Shown one piece after another: positions 24,944-33,413 of a DNA stretch of 64,000 nt. The stretch spans positions 1 through 64,000 of the forward strand of contig NC_017586.1 in the NCBI RefSeq assembly GCF_000240165.1, read 5' to 3'. The notes below the pieces were generated by a model. It did not search any database. It saw only the letters and a program-made list of their open reading frames with translations, and was not told the DNA's origin. The stretch's first letter is position 1. Each line of letters begins with the position of its first letter. The DNA comes from Streptantibioticus cattleyicolor NRRL 8057 = DSM 46488. GTDB taxonomy: Bacteria > Actinomycetota > Actinomycetes > Streptomycetales > Streptomycetaceae. A program made the translations under genes and the position numbers.

Positions 24944-25058
24944 CCGTTACACCCCTTCCGGTCCGGCCGCCGTGCCGTGGTCCATTGGACGCGTGGCGGG
25001 GCGGGTGCGGAAGCCGGGTGGCGCATCGGCGTGACGGTGGCCGGGTCGCGGGGGGTGG

Positions 25059-25976
25059 TCACCAGCCGGCGGGGAGCAGGAAGGTCTTGCGCCACAGCGC
25101 CATGCCGGGGGCGCCGATCAGGCCGGTCTCGTCGAGGAAGGCGACGATGCGTTCGCCGGCGAACCGCATGCTCGCCTGGTAGTGGGGGTTGGCGAGCGCG
25201 GTGTGCCAGGCCTGCCGGGGGTCGAGGCCGATGGCGGCGTAGGCGCGGGGGTGGATCAGGCTGCGGCAGATGAAGAAGGAGACGAGGGCGATCAGGAAGC
25301 GCTGGTAGCGCAGTTCGGCGCGGCCGAGTCCGGCCATGCCGCGGCGGACCTCCTCGCGGGCGAAGGTGACGTGCCGGGCCTCTTCGAGGATGTGGATGCG
25401 GTTGACCATGCGCATCAGCGGCTGCACGGAGTCGTCGTTGACCATTTCGCGCTGGAGCCGGTCGAGGACCTCCTCGGCCACCAGGATGGAGCCGAACATC
25501 GCCGGGCCGTACGCGATGGTGGGCAGGATCTTGGCGAGTTGGCGGACGTAGGGCTGGGGGCCGTAGGCGGGGCAGTCGATGCGGTCGACCATGCGGGCGA
25601 ACATGGTGACGTGCCGGCACTCCTCGGCGACCTCGGTGAGCGCGTAGCGGACGTGGCGGCTGGTGGGTTCGCCGTTGTAGGCGGCCTTGAGGAGCATCTG
25701 CATCAGCAGGATCTCGAACCACAGGCCGACGCTGGCGACGGTGGCGGCCTCGTGGCGGCCGAGGTCGAGGCGCTGCCGTTCGGTGAGGCCGTCCCACAGG
25801 TCGGTGCCGTAGAGGGAGATCCGGTGCGGCAGCAGGTAGCTCTTGCCGTCGACCAGGGGGGCGTCCCAGTCGATGTCGACGTCGGGGTCGTAGAACTTCC
25901 GTGCCGAGGACTTCAGCAGCCGTTCGGCGGTCTTCTCCCGGTCACCGGCCCTGGTCTCCGGCAGCGCACGGGCCAT
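25059..25976 (-). CDS. AurF-like non-haem diiron oxygenase
   Basis: The enzyme has 305 residues with an all-helical ferritin-like fold. Metal ligands can be seen in LTEVAEECRHVTMFARM (E-x3-x-H pattern) and HILEEARHVTFAREEVRRG, with earlier Glu in VGLWFEILLMQML and IL VAEEVLDRL. This order fits the AurF/CmlI family, which oxidises aryl amines to nitro groups or carries out related N-oxygenation. FYDPDVDIDWDAPLVDGKSYLLPHRISLYGTDLWD at the N-terminus is also typical. It is divergent from a TetR gene with a palindrome between them, and the DUF4873 gene follows the TetR gene. Substrate unknown; many streptomycetes carry such stand-alone copies. Confidence 0.88.
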   Translation of the reverse strand: MARALPETRAGDREKTAERLLKSSARKFYDPDVDIDWDAPLVDGKSYLLPHRISLYGTDLWDGLTERQRLDLGRHEAATVASVGLWFEILLMQMLLKAAYNGEPTSRHVRYALTEVAEECRHVTMFARMVDRIDCPAYGPQPYVRQLAKILPTIAYGPAMFGSILVAEEVLDRLQREMVNDDSVQPLMRMVNRIHILEEARHVTFAREEVRRGMAGLGRAELRYQRFLIALVSFFICRSLIHPRAYAAIGLDPRQAWHTALANPHYQASMRFAGERIVAFLDETGLIGAPGMALWRKTFLLPAGW

Positions 25977-26043
25977 CGTGGCTCACTCCCTCACCAGACT
26001 GCTGTGTCTCCGGCCGGGCGGTGGTCGGCGGTCGGCCGGATTT

Positions 26044-26066
26044 GTTACTTCAGGTAACTGTTACCT
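26044..26066. promoter_or_regulatory. TetR-type operator between oxygenase and TetR genes
   Basis: AGGTAAC-T-GTTACCT (26052-26066) is a perfect 15-base palindrome. It overlaps a second looser repeat, GTTAC-TTCAG-GTAAC (26044-26058). The cluster lies 17 bases upstream of the TetR start and about 75 upstream of the oxygenase start, suited to control both. Confidence 0.7.
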
Positions 26067-26083
26067 TGGGTAGCATCTAGCGC

Positions 26084-26755
26084 ATGACCGCGACAGTCAA
26101 GGGGTCCGGGGCCTTCGGACCGGCAGCGGCGGGCGGCGGCCGGGCCGCCGACGGCCGCAGCGCACGGTGGAGTTCACACCGGGCCGCGCGCCGCGAGGAG
26201 TTCATCGACGCGGCGGTGCGGGTGGCCGCCGAGCACGGGCCGGATCTGCGGATCGCGCTGGTGGCGGCGGAGGCCGGGGTCACCAAGCCGGTGCTGTACC
26301 GGCAGTTCGCCGACAAGGCCGACCTGCTCGACGCCGTGCAGCAGCGCCTCACCCGCATCCTGCTGGACCGGCTGATGCCCGCGCTCACCGCCCCGGTGCC
26401 GCCGGTCGCCCGCGTCCGCGGCGCCCTGGACGCCTTCTTCTCGATGCTGGAGGACTACCCCCACCTGCTGTCCCGCCCCGGCGACGCCACGCCGACCGGA
26501 CGGGCACGGGTGGCCGCCGCGCTGACCGGGGTGTACGGCGAGCGGCTGCGCGCCCTCGGCCTGGGCACCCGGGGCGCCGAGGCATGGGCCCACGCCACCG
26601 TGGGCATGGTGCACGGCACCGCCCAGTGGTGGGGGCGGGAACGCCCGATGACCCGTACCGAAGTGGTGGACCAGCTGACCGCCATGGTGTGGGCCGCCGT
26701 CGACGGATACCTGCGGCAGCACGGCGTCGTCCTCGACCCCGCCACCACCGGCTGA
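26084..26755 (+). CDS. TetR-family transcriptional regulator
   Basis: The protein has 223 residues from ATG 26084. A Gly/Ala-rich leader of 30 residues precedes the helix-turn-helix (REEFIDAAVRVAAEHGPDLRIALVAAEAGVTKPVLYRQFADKADLLDAV) at about residues 36-86. The C-terminal ligand domain contains AWAHATVGMVHGTAQWWGRERPMTRTEVVDQLTAMVW, common in regulators of oxidation and lipid genes. It is divergent from the AurF-like oxygenase and 33 bases upstream of the DUF4873 gene, so the three genes probably form one unit controlled from the palindrome at 26052. Confidence 0.9.
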   Translation: MTATVKGSGAFGPAAAGGGRAADGRSARWSSHRAARREEFIDAAVRVAAEHGPDLRIALVAAEAGVTKPVLYRQFADKADLLDAVQQRLTRILLDRLMPALTAPVPPVARVRGALDAFFSMLEDYPHLLSRPGDATPTGRARVAAALTGVYGERLRALGLGTRGAEAWAHATVGMVHGTAQWWGRERPMTRTEVVDQLTAMVWAAVDGYLRQHGVVLDPATTG

Positions 26756-26787
26756 ACCCGCGACCGACCGAGACCGAGGAGCCGCCC

Positions 26788-27123
26788 GTGTCCCGCGTAC
26801 CGACCACCGCCACCACCCAACGGCCGCACGACGACGGCTACTTCGGGCCCGCCACCGTGGTGGCCGGCGGCCGGGAGTTCACCGTCACCGTGCGACTGCG
26901 CGGCTACTTCCAGCCGATCGACGGCCGCTACCACTGGTACGGCCGCATAACCCGCCATCCGGAACTGGCCGCCGCGCTCGGCGACGAACGGGCCGCCACG
27001 CTGATCCGCACCCCGCACGGCGAGGCCCGCGGCGAGCTGTCCGAGCCTGATCTGTGGGAGCGCTACCGGGTCATGGGCACCGGCCGGCCGCCGTACCCGG
27101 TGGACACCGCGGTGCCGGAGTGA
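26788..27123 (+). CDS. DUF4873 protein
   Basis: The protein has 111 residues from GTG 26788, preceded by GAGGAG. The sequence GPATVVAGGREFTVTVRLRGYFQPIDGRYHWYGRITRHPEL...GEARGELSEPDLWERYRVMGTGRPPYPVD is the complete DUF4873 domain, with its characteristic LRGxFQPIDGRYHWYGRI core. In other actinomycetes this domain is found alone or as the C-terminal part of flavin monooxygenases, beside TetR and oxygenase genes. A supporting role for the nearby diiron oxygenase is an inference from that association. It ends three bases before the convergent decarboxylase gene. Confidence 0.85.
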   Translation: MSRVPTTATTQRPHDDGYFGPATVVAGGREFTVTVRLRGYFQPIDGRYHWYGRITRHPELAAALGDERAATLIRTPHGEARGELSEPDLWERYRVMGTGRPPYPVDTAVPE

Positions 27124-27125
27124 CC

Positions 27126-28592
27126 TCACTCCTCGGTGGACACCCGCACGCTCTTGACCTCGGTGTCCGCCGCGTCCGGCACCACCATGCCCGCGTCCAC
27201 GCCGGTGCGCAGGTACCGCAGGATGTCCATGGTGAGCCGCTGGCCGGGCACCACCACCGGGATGCCGGGCGGATAGGGGGTGAGCATCTCGGCGGCGACC
27301 CGCCCGGCCGCCTTCTCCCACGGCACCTGCTCCACCCGGCCGAAGAAGGCGTCCCTGGGCAACAGCACCTGTTCCAGCCGCAGTTGCTCCGGGTCCGGCA
27401 CCTCCACGGTGGCGTCCGTGCGCAGCGCCGGGGCGTGCTCGGCCAGGTCGTGCAGGGCACGCAGCAGCGTCTTGGCGCTGTTCTCGTCGTCGGCGTGGGT
27501 CAGCTGGGCGCTGATCCGGCGGTGGTCGGACAGGTGCAGGTTGATGTGGTGCCGCTCGCGCAGCCAGTCGGCGGCCCGGTAGCCGGTGGTGCCCAGCGCC
27601 GAGATGTCCACGATGACCTGGAGCGGGTCGAGGTCGGCGGCCCGGCCGGGGGCGCAGAAGTCGGCGCGGCCGTGCACGTGCATGCCGTCGATCCGGTCGA
27701 CGCCTTCGCGTACCTCGGCGGCGAGCGCCAGCGCCTTGTCGTACAGGTGGCGGCCGTGTTCCACCATCTGCCTGCGCCAGCCGTCGAGCGCGGCGTACAG
27801 CAGCACCGACGGGCTGGTGGTGCCGAGCAGGTCGGCGCGTTCCTTGAGCACCTCGGGGGCGATCAGGTCGCCCTGGAGGTGGAAGACCGACCCCTGTTCC
27901 AGTCCGGAACCCATCTTGTGCACCGAGGTGACGCACACATCGGCCCCGGCGTCCATCGCCCACTTCGGCAGCTTCGGGTGGAACGGCAGATGGGCGCCCC
28001 ACGCCTCGTCCACGATCAGCGGTTTGCCGCGCGCGTGGCAGACCTCGGCGACCCCGGTCAGATCGGCGCAGGTGCCGTACGGGGTGGGGCTGGTGATCAA
28101 CGCGCCGCGGGCGTCGGGGTGTTCCTCGAAGGCGGCCTCGAACGACGCGGCGGACGGCGGGTGGGCCAGATGGAGTTCCGGGTCCCACTGCGGGTCCGCC
28201 CAGATCGGCCGCACCCCGGACAGGATGAGTCCGGAGACCACCGACTTGTGCGCGTCCCGGCCCACCACCAGCTTCTCGTGCGGGCCGGCCACCGACAGCA
28301 TGGCCGCCTTGACCGACAGCGAGCTGCCGCAGGTGGAGAAGAACGTGTGATCGGCCCCGACGGCGTCGGCCATCAGCTCCTGGGCCTGCTCCAGCACCCC
28401 CTGCGAGGAGGTGCGGTCGTCCAGCCCGCTGGTGGCCAGCACGTCGGAGTGGAAGACGGCGTCCCCCAGCACCTCCCGCACCCGCGGGTCGGCGCCCCGG
28501 GCCTGCTTGTGGCCGGGCGGGGTGAACGGCACCTGCCCGGTCCGGTGGTATGCGGCCAACGCGTCGAGTACCGGCACCTTGGAATGGTCCAT
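27126..28592 (-). CDS. Orn/Lys/Arg-type PLP-dependent amino-acid decarboxylase
   Basis: The enzyme has 488 residues from ATG 28592. Signature parts are PPGHKQARGADP near residue 25, HTFFSTCGSSLSVKAAMLS, DAHKSVVSGLILSG (pyridoxal-stacking His), LIVDEAWGAHLPFHP with the PLP-nitrogen Asp, and SVHKMGSGLEQGS, where the Lys forms the Schiff base. The C-terminal domain ends with EMLTPYPPGIPVVVPGQRLT, typical of the fold-III-like group of bacterial ornithine, lysine and arginine decarboxylases. It would make a di- or polyamine and CO2. Which amino acid is used cannot be told. It forms a single-gene unit. Confidence 0.9.
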   Translation of the reverse strand: MDHSKVPVLDALAAYHRTGQVPFTPPGHKQARGADPRVREVLGDAVFHSDVLATSGLDDRTSSQGVLEQAQELMADAVGADHTFFSTCGSSLSVKAAMLSVAGPHEKLVVGRDAHKSVVSGLILSGVRPIWADPQWDPELHLAHPPSAASFEAAFEEHPDARGALITSPTPYGTCADLTGVAEVCHARGKPLIVDEAWGAHLPFHPKLPKWAMDAGADVCVTSVHKMGSGLEQGSVFHLQGDLIAPEVLKERADLLGTTSPSVLLYAALDGWRRQMVEHGRHLYDKALALAAEVREGVDRIDGMHVHGRADFCAPGRAADLDPLQVIVDISALGTTGYRAADWLRERHHINLHLSDHRRISAQLTHADDENSAKTLLRALHDLAEHAPALRTDATVEVPDPEQLRLEQVLLPRDAFFGRVEQVPWEKAAGRVAAEMLTPYPPGIPVVVPGQRLTMDILRYLRTGVDAGMVVPDAADTEVKSVRVSTEE

Positions 28593-28654
28593 GCCTCCCG
28601 ACTGCCCCGGGCGCCCGGAGGAAAACCGCGCCCCGGGCCGGTCACGGACGCCCC

Positions 28655-28679
28655 GCATGGCACGCGGACGGCCGGGTAG
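28655..28679 (+). promoter_or_regulatory. Candidate sigma-B-type promoter of the CsbD gene
   Basis: GCAT (28655-28658), a 15-base spacer and GGGTAG (28674-28679) fit the GnnT-N14-16-GGGTAG/C/T pattern of streptomycete stress sigma factors. It is 41 bases before the CsbD start. Confidence 0.35.
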
Positions 28680-28720
28680 GCGTGCGCCGAACGGACACGA
28701 GCCGACGAAAGAAGGCGACG

Positions 28721-28903
28721 ATGAGCCGCGAGAAGAAGGCCGAAGGCAAGAAGAACGAGCTCAAGGGGAAGCTGAAGGAAGCCACCGGCCGGGCCACGGA
28801 CGACGAGAGCATGGCCGCGCGCGGCCGTGCCGACCGCACCAAGGGAAACCTGCGGCAGTCCGCGGAGAAGGCCAAGGACGCCATCAAGCCGGACCGCACC
28901 TGA
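28721..28903 (+). CDS. CsbD-family stress protein
   Basis: This 60-residue, highly charged protein follows the CsbD pattern: KKNELKGKLKEATGRATDD, then a repeat GRADRTKGNLRQSAEKAKDAIK. The family is a small, soluble, largely unfolded general-stress marker; its mechanism is unknown. ATG 28721 follows GAAAGAAGG. A strong hairpin follows the stop. A sigma-B-like promoter candidate upstream fits the stress role known for the family in Bacillus. Confidence 0.9.
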   Translation: MSREKKAEGKKNELKGKLKEATGRATDDESMAARGRADRTKGNLRQSAEKAKDAIKPDRT

Positions 28904-28927
28904 CACCGTCCGGCATCGACCACACCA

Positions 28928-28968
28928 CCGCCGGGCCCCGCGATCCGAAAGGTCGCGGGGCCCGGCGG
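28928..28968. terminator. 16-bp GC-rich hairpin after the CsbD gene
   Basis: CCGCCGGGCCCCGCGA (28928-28943) pairs perfectly with TCGCGGGGCCCGGCGG (28953-28968) around a nine-base loop. Lying between convergent genes, it can serve both. Confidence 0.85.
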
Positions 28969-28974
28969 CATCGG

Positions 28975-29394
28975 TCAGCGGGGCCGCTCGCCGTGCTGCC
29001 GAACCTGGTCGGCGAGGCGGTCCAGGCTCTGCCCCAACGCCGCCTCGACCTGGCCGCCCGGCGGGGCGTGGCCGGGGTCGCGGAACGTCAGATGGACGGT
29101 GACCTCGCTGGACCCGGCGGCACCGGCGGCGACCTGGAGCCATCCCGCGTACTCGCTGCTGTCCCGGGTGCCCCACTCCACGCGGAGCCGGTCGTCCTCG
29201 GTACGCATCAGGGCGCGGTCCCGCTCGGCCGGTTCGCCGTGGCTGACGGTCACCTCGGGCAGCCGTGCCGACTCCACGTGCACGCCACGCGGGAGCCAGT
29301 GGTCCAGCGTCCTGGGGTCGGACGCCTCGGCGAAGACACGTTCCGGACGCGCGTCGATGGTGCGCGTCGCCTGGTAGTCGACCACGTCGATCAT
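28975..29394 (-). CDS. SRPBCC (START-like) protein
   Basis: The protein has 139 residues from ATG 29394 (MIDVVDYQATRTIDARPERVFAEASDPRTLDHWLPRGV). The opening strand, the ARPERVFAEASDPRTLDHWLP helix-turn and the closing helix VEAALGQSLDRLADQVRQH are typical of the polyketide-cyclase/AHSA1-like group, which shape a hydrophobic pocket. Function is unknown: binding or cyclisation of a small lipid or aromatic compound is possible. It starts after GAGG. It is convergent with the CsbD gene. Confidence 0.8.
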   Translation of the reverse strand: MIDVVDYQATRTIDARPERVFAEASDPRTLDHWLPRGVHVESARLPEVTVSHGEPAERDRALMRTEDDRLRVEWGTRDSSEYAGWLQVAAGAAGSSEVTVHLTFRDPGHAPPGGQVEAALGQSLDRLADQVRQHGERPR

Positions 29395-29481
29395 CCTCCT
29401 GCCGCGTTCGTGGGGGGCCGGACGGGCGTCCCCGCCCCGGTGCCGACCGACTACCCCTCCGGGGCCGCCCGACACCGGTCG

Positions 29482-32037
29482 CTACTCGGCGCCGACGGCG
29501 GCGAGCACCTCGGTACGGGCGGCCCGGTGCGCGGGCCACAGCGAGGCGGCCACCCCGGCCAGGGCCGCCGCGGCCACCACGGTCAGCAGCCGTGGCACGG
29601 GCAGCGCGTACGAGTACCCCACCAGTCCGCCGCCGAGCAGCCGGCCCGCCGCCCACCCCACGAAGACCCCCAGCGCCATGCCGACCGCGCCGCCGAAGAA
29701 CGTGATGAAGACCGCCTCCCAGCGCACCATCGCGCGCACCCCGGCACGGTCCATGCCGATCGCCCGCAGCATCCCGATCTCCCGGCGCCGCTCGGTGACC
29801 GACAGCGCCAGGGTGTTGGCGATGCCCAGGAAGGCGACGGCGACGGAGACCCCCAGCAGTCCGTAGGGCAGGCCGAGCATGCGCCGGGTGGCGTCGGCGG
29901 AGGCCCGGGACAGGTCGTCGGAGCTGTCGACGCGCAGCGCCGGACTGTCGCCGAGGGCGCGGGAGAGGGCGGCGCGCACGGCGGGGCCGGCCGGGCGGTC
30001 GGTGGTGACGAGGACCCGTTTGGTGACGGCGGTGCCGTGTCCGGCCAGTTCGGCGGAGTCGAGGAGGACGCCGGTCAGCAGGTCGTCGGAGCGGTAGACG
30101 CCGACCACGGTGAGGCGGACCCGGGTGCCGTCGGGCAGGCGGGCGGGCAGCCGGGTGCCGACGGTCCAGCCGTTCGCGGTGGCCTGGTCGTCGGAGACGA
30201 GGACGCCGGTGCCGCCGAAGCCGCGCGGGCCGCCGGCGGTGAACCGGGGACGCAGCAGGGCGGGCACGGCCCGGGCCGGGAGGGCGGTGACGTACTCGTC
30301 GGTGCCGTCGACGGTGGCGCTCGCCTCCCGCACCGAGGCGGTGGCGGTGACCCCGGGGGTGGCGGCGAGGGTGCGTTCGACGCCGTCGGAGAGCGGGCCG
30401 AGGTCGTCCATGGTGACCTGGTAGTCGGCGGTGAGCACGTGGGCGCCCTGTTCGTCGGCGGCTGCCTGGCTGCCGGCGGCGACCATGGTGAGCGCGGCCA
30501 CCAGGGTCACCCCGATCACCAGGGGCGCGGCGGCGGCGCACACCCGGCGTACGTCGCGGGCGCTGGTGCGGGCGGCGAGGGCGCCGGCGGTGCCGGTGGC
30601 CCGCAGCGCCGGAGCCGCCACGGCGTGGACCGGACGCAGCAGCAGCGGCAGCAGGGCGACGGCGCCGGTGGTGGCCGCGACGGCGCCCAGGGTGAGCACC
30701 GGGGCGCCGTCCTGCACCCGGCGCATGGCGGCGCCGCCGAGCACCGCGGCCACCCCGGACGTGGTCAGCAGCGCGCCGACGACACCCCGCACCAGCGTGG
30801 TGCGTCCCGGGGCCGGGGCGTGCGTGGCGCGCAGCGCGGCCAGCGGTGCGATCCGGGCCGCCCGGCGGGCCGGCAGCCAGGAGGCGGCCAAAGTGGTCGC
30901 CACCCCGGCCAGCAACGGTACGGCCAGTGTGTACCAGGGCACGCTGAGCGGACCGCCGGAGGGCAGCGCCGCCCCCTTGTCCAGCGCCCCGGCGTACGGG
31001 CGCAAGGCCGCGGCCAGTGCGATCCCGGCGGCCACCCCGGCGAGCGAGGCCGCCGCCCCGACCACCAGCGCCTCGGTCAGCACCCGGGCGGTGACCTGGC
31101 GGCGGGAGGCGCCGACCGCCCGCAGCAGCCCGGTCTCCCGGGTGCGCTGGGCGACGAGCATGGTGAAGGTGTTGGCAATCAGGAAGCAGCACACGAACAG
31201 GGCGACGGCGGCGAACGACAGCAAGGTGGTGCACAGCGCGTCCACCGAGGATCTGGCGCTCAACGCACGGTCGGCGGCGAGCGAGGCCCCGGTGACGGCG
31301 ACGGCGTGCGGGGGCAGCACGGCCGTGGCGGCGTCCAGCAGCCGCCGCGCGGAGACGCCGTGCGCCGCCTCGACGTCGATCTCGGTCCAGCGCCCCGGGG
31401 CGGCGAACCGGCGTTGCGCGGTGGCCGGGTCGAAGACCACCAGGGTGCCGCCGGCCGCGGTGGCGGGATCGGTCGTGGTGAGGACGCCGGTGATGCGGGC
31501 GCGCAGGCCGGGGCCGGTCAGGGAGATGCGGGCGGTGTCCCCGACGCGGTAGCCGCAGCGGGCCGCGGTGGCGGCGTCGACGGCGATCTCACCGGGGCGG
31601 GACGGCGAACCTCCGGCGGTGAAGGTGTAGCGCGGTGCGGCGGGGGCGGGGCCGAGCCGGGTCCAGCCGGTGCCGACGGAGGCCGCTCCGTCGCCCGCCG
31701 GGCGGCCGTCCGGGCAGCCGATGGCGGTGTACCCGGTGGCGACGCCGGTGACGGCCGCCGCCTCGGGGAGCCGGCGCAGCCGTTCCAGGGTGCCGCGCGG
31801 CAGCGCGGGCTCGCCCCGGGACGGCGGGCCGGCGGTGTCGTCGGAGCGGACCACCACGTCGGGCCCGCCGGGGCCGGCGCGGTAGGCCCGGGTGACATCG
31901 GCCGAGACGGTGGCGGTGAGGACGAGGGTGGCGCAGACGAAGGCGGTGCCGAGCGCGACCGCGAGCACGGTCATCGCCAGTCTGGCCTTGTGCGCGCACA
32001 CCGAGCGCCAAGCGGTGCGGAACATCGGGTCCTTCAC
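29482..32037 (-). CDS. FtsX/MacB-type ABC transporter permease (no ATPase alongside)
   Basis: The 851-residue membrane protein contains two FtsX domains. Helix 1 at residues 15-40 is followed by a long periplasmic part; three helices carry the first FtsX repeat (LLSFAAVALFVCCFLIANTFTMLVAQRTRETGLLRAVGASRRQV). The second FtsX repeat (VAFLGIANTLALSVTERRREIGMLRAIGMDRAGVRAMVRWEAVFITFFGGAVGMALG) is near the C-terminus. Such proteins normally pair with a nucleotide-binding protein to expel lipids or peptides. None is seen here, so the ATPase must be elsewhere or has been lost. The gene is divergent from a two-component system with palindromes between, so it is a probable target. Confidence 0.9.
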   Translation of the reverse strand: MKDPMFRTAWRSVCAHKARLAMTVLAVALGTAFVCATLVLTATVSADVTRAYRAGPGGPDVVVRSDDTAGPPSRGEPALPRGTLERLRRLPEAAAVTGVATGYTAIGCPDGRPAGDGAASVGTGWTRLGPAPAAPRYTFTAGGSPSRPGEIAVDAATAARCGYRVGDTARISLTGPGLRARITGVLTTTDPATAAGGTLVVFDPATAQRRFAAPGRWTEIDVEAAHGVSARRLLDAATAVLPPHAVAVTGASLAADRALSARSSVDALCTTLLSFAAVALFVCCFLIANTFTMLVAQRTRETGLLRAVGASRRQVTARVLTEALVVGAAASLAGVAAGIALAAALRPYAGALDKGAALPSGGPLSVPWYTLAVPLLAGVATTLAASWLPARRAARIAPLAALRATHAPAPGRTTLVRGVVGALLTTSGVAAVLGGAAMRRVQDGAPVLTLGAVAATTGAVALLPLLLRPVHAVAAPALRATGTAGALAARTSARDVRRVCAAAAPLVIGVTLVAALTMVAAGSQAAADEQGAHVLTADYQVTMDDLGPLSDGVERTLAATPGVTATASVREASATVDGTDEYVTALPARAVPALLRPRFTAGGPRGFGGTGVLVSDDQATANGWTVGTRLPARLPDGTRVRLTVVGVYRSDDLLTGVLLDSAELAGHGTAVTKRVLVTTDRPAGPAVRAALSRALGDSPALRVDSSDDLSRASADATRRMLGLPYGLLGVSVAVAFLGIANTLALSVTERRREIGMLRAIGMDRAGVRAMVRWEAVFITFFGGAVGMALGVFVGWAAGRLLGGGLVGYSYALPVPRLLTVVAAAALAGVAASLWPAHRAARTEVLAAVGAE

Positions 32038-32089
32038 GGATCGGCTGGGGGGGTACGTACCGATGGTGGCCGCGGGCCGGTGGCCGGCG

Positions 32090-32142
32090 GATCGGCCGAA
32101 CTGCCGAACGGCGCGGGCGGGTGGCTCGGCCGATCGGCCGAG
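32090..32142. promoter_or_regulatory. Palindromic sites between FtsX gene and two-component system
   Basis: CTCGGCCGATCGGCCGAG (32125-32142) is an 18-base perfect palindrome. Its half GATCGGCCGA recurs at 32090-32099, 42 bases away, or four helical turns. Both lie between the divergent permease and kinase genes, as expected for response-regulator binding sites. Confidence 0.6.
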
Positions 32143-32177
32143 GTGGGGGGCGGGGGCGGGTTCGTACCGTGGACGCC

Positions 32178-33413
32178 ATGAGTCGCAGCGCTGCCCTTGA
32201 TGCCGTCGCGGTGAAGGACGTCTTCGCCACCTGGTCGCCGCTCCGCCGGTGGGTGTCCGCCGTGGGGGCCGCCGTCGTGGTGGCGGCGGTCGTGGCCGAG
32301 GCGCTGGACGCCGCGTTCTGGCCGGTGACGGTGGCGATGGCGGTCACCGGGGTGTCGTGCGTGGCGGCGCTGGTGGTGCCGGTGCGTCTGTTGTGGCCCG
32401 CCGGGGTGGCGGCCGTCGTGGCGTCGGGTGTGCTCTCGGTGGCCGGGACGCTCTCGCGGCACCGGCCCGAACACACCCCGGGGCTGGTGGAGATGGCGGC
32501 GCTGCTGCTGCTGACGGCGCGCGCGGTGCGTCATCGGCCGCCGCGCCGGATGGTGCCGCTGGCCGCCGGGGCGTGGCTGGCGGCGCCGCTGGCGCTGCTG
32601 CGGTTGCCCTCCGGCGAGTACTCCACGGCCGTTACGTTCGGGGCGCCGCCGCTGCTGCTGGCCGGGGCGCTGATGGTCGTCCTCGGGGCGTACCTGCGGC
32701 TGCTGGATTCGGTACGGGACCGGGAGCGCGACGCCCGGCTGCGGGCGCAGCGGCTGGAGTACGCCCGGGATCTGCACGACTTCGTGGGCCATCACATCAC
32801 CGCGATCAACGCGCAGGTGAAGGCGGTGCGTTTCGTGACGGCGGCGGGCCGACCGCTGACCGCGCGGGAGTTGGACGAGCGGCTGGCGGCCGTGGAGGCG
32901 GCGGGACGCCAGGCGATGGAGTCGATGCGCGCCATGGTGGGTGTGCTGCGCGACCCCGGTGATCCGGCGCCGTTGAGTCCGGCGCGGCATCTGGCGGGTC
33001 TGCGGGAGCTGGTGGAGACCGGCGGCACGGCCGGCCCCGACGTCTCCCTCACCGTGGATCCGGCGCTCACCGCCCGTCCGTTGGCGCCGGATGTCGCGGC
33101 CACCGTGCACCGGGTCGTCCAGGAGGCGCTGACCAACGTGCGCAAGCACGCCTGCGGTGCGCGTCGGGCGTGCGTCGAGGTGGCGCCGCTCGCCGGTGAT
33201 CCGGGGCGGCTGGTGGTGCGGGTCACCGACGACGCGCCGGGGCCCGCCGCCGGACCGGGCGCCGGGTTCGGCATCGTCGGCCTGACCGAACGCGTCACGG
33301 CGCTCGGCGGACACCTCAGCGCGGGTCCCCGGCCGGGGGCGGGGTGGGAGGTCCGCGCGGAGCTGCCGCTGGAGACGCCCCGGTCGCCGGGCGGCGACGG
33401 CCTGGCACGATGA
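32178..33413 (+). CDS. NarL-type sensor histidine kinase
   Basis: The 411-residue kinase starts at ATG 32178. The N-terminal 170 residues contain five or six hydrophobic helices forming a membrane sensor with little extracellular part. The HisKA_3 domain follows: RDLHDFVGHHITAINAQVKAVRF, where His in DLHD is the phospho-acceptor. The ATPase domain shows VVQEALTNVRKHA (N box) and GFGIVGLTERVTALGGHLSAGP (G boxes). The stop overlaps the response-regulator start (ATGA). Signals sensed by this type in streptomycetes are often cell-envelope stress. Confidence 0.93.
   Translation: MSRSAALDAVAVKDVFATWSPLRRWVSAVGAAVVVAAVVAEALDAAFWPVTVAMAVTGVSCVAALVVPVRLLWPAGVAAVVASGVLSVAGTLSRHRPEHTPGLVEMAALLLLTARAVRHRPPRRMVPLAAGAWLAAPLALLRLPSGEYSTAVTFGAPPLLLAGALMVVLGAYLRLLDSVRDRERDARLRAQRLEYARDLHDFVGHHITAINAQVKAVRFVTAAGRPLTARELDERLAAVEAAGRQAMESMRAMVGVLRDPGDPAPLSPARHLAGLRELVETGGTAGPDVSLTVDPALTARPLAPDVAATVHRVVQEALTNVRKHACGARRACVEVAPLAGDPGRLVVRVTDDAPGPAAGPGAGFGIVGLTERVTALGGHLSAGPRPGAGWEVRAELPLETPRSPGGDGLAR

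Noticed and set aside
28373-31234. Minus-strand frame of about 950 residues across the decarboxylase start, CsbD and FtsX genes
   Set aside because: It is out of frame with all three real genes and consists of Arg/Pro/Gly strings.
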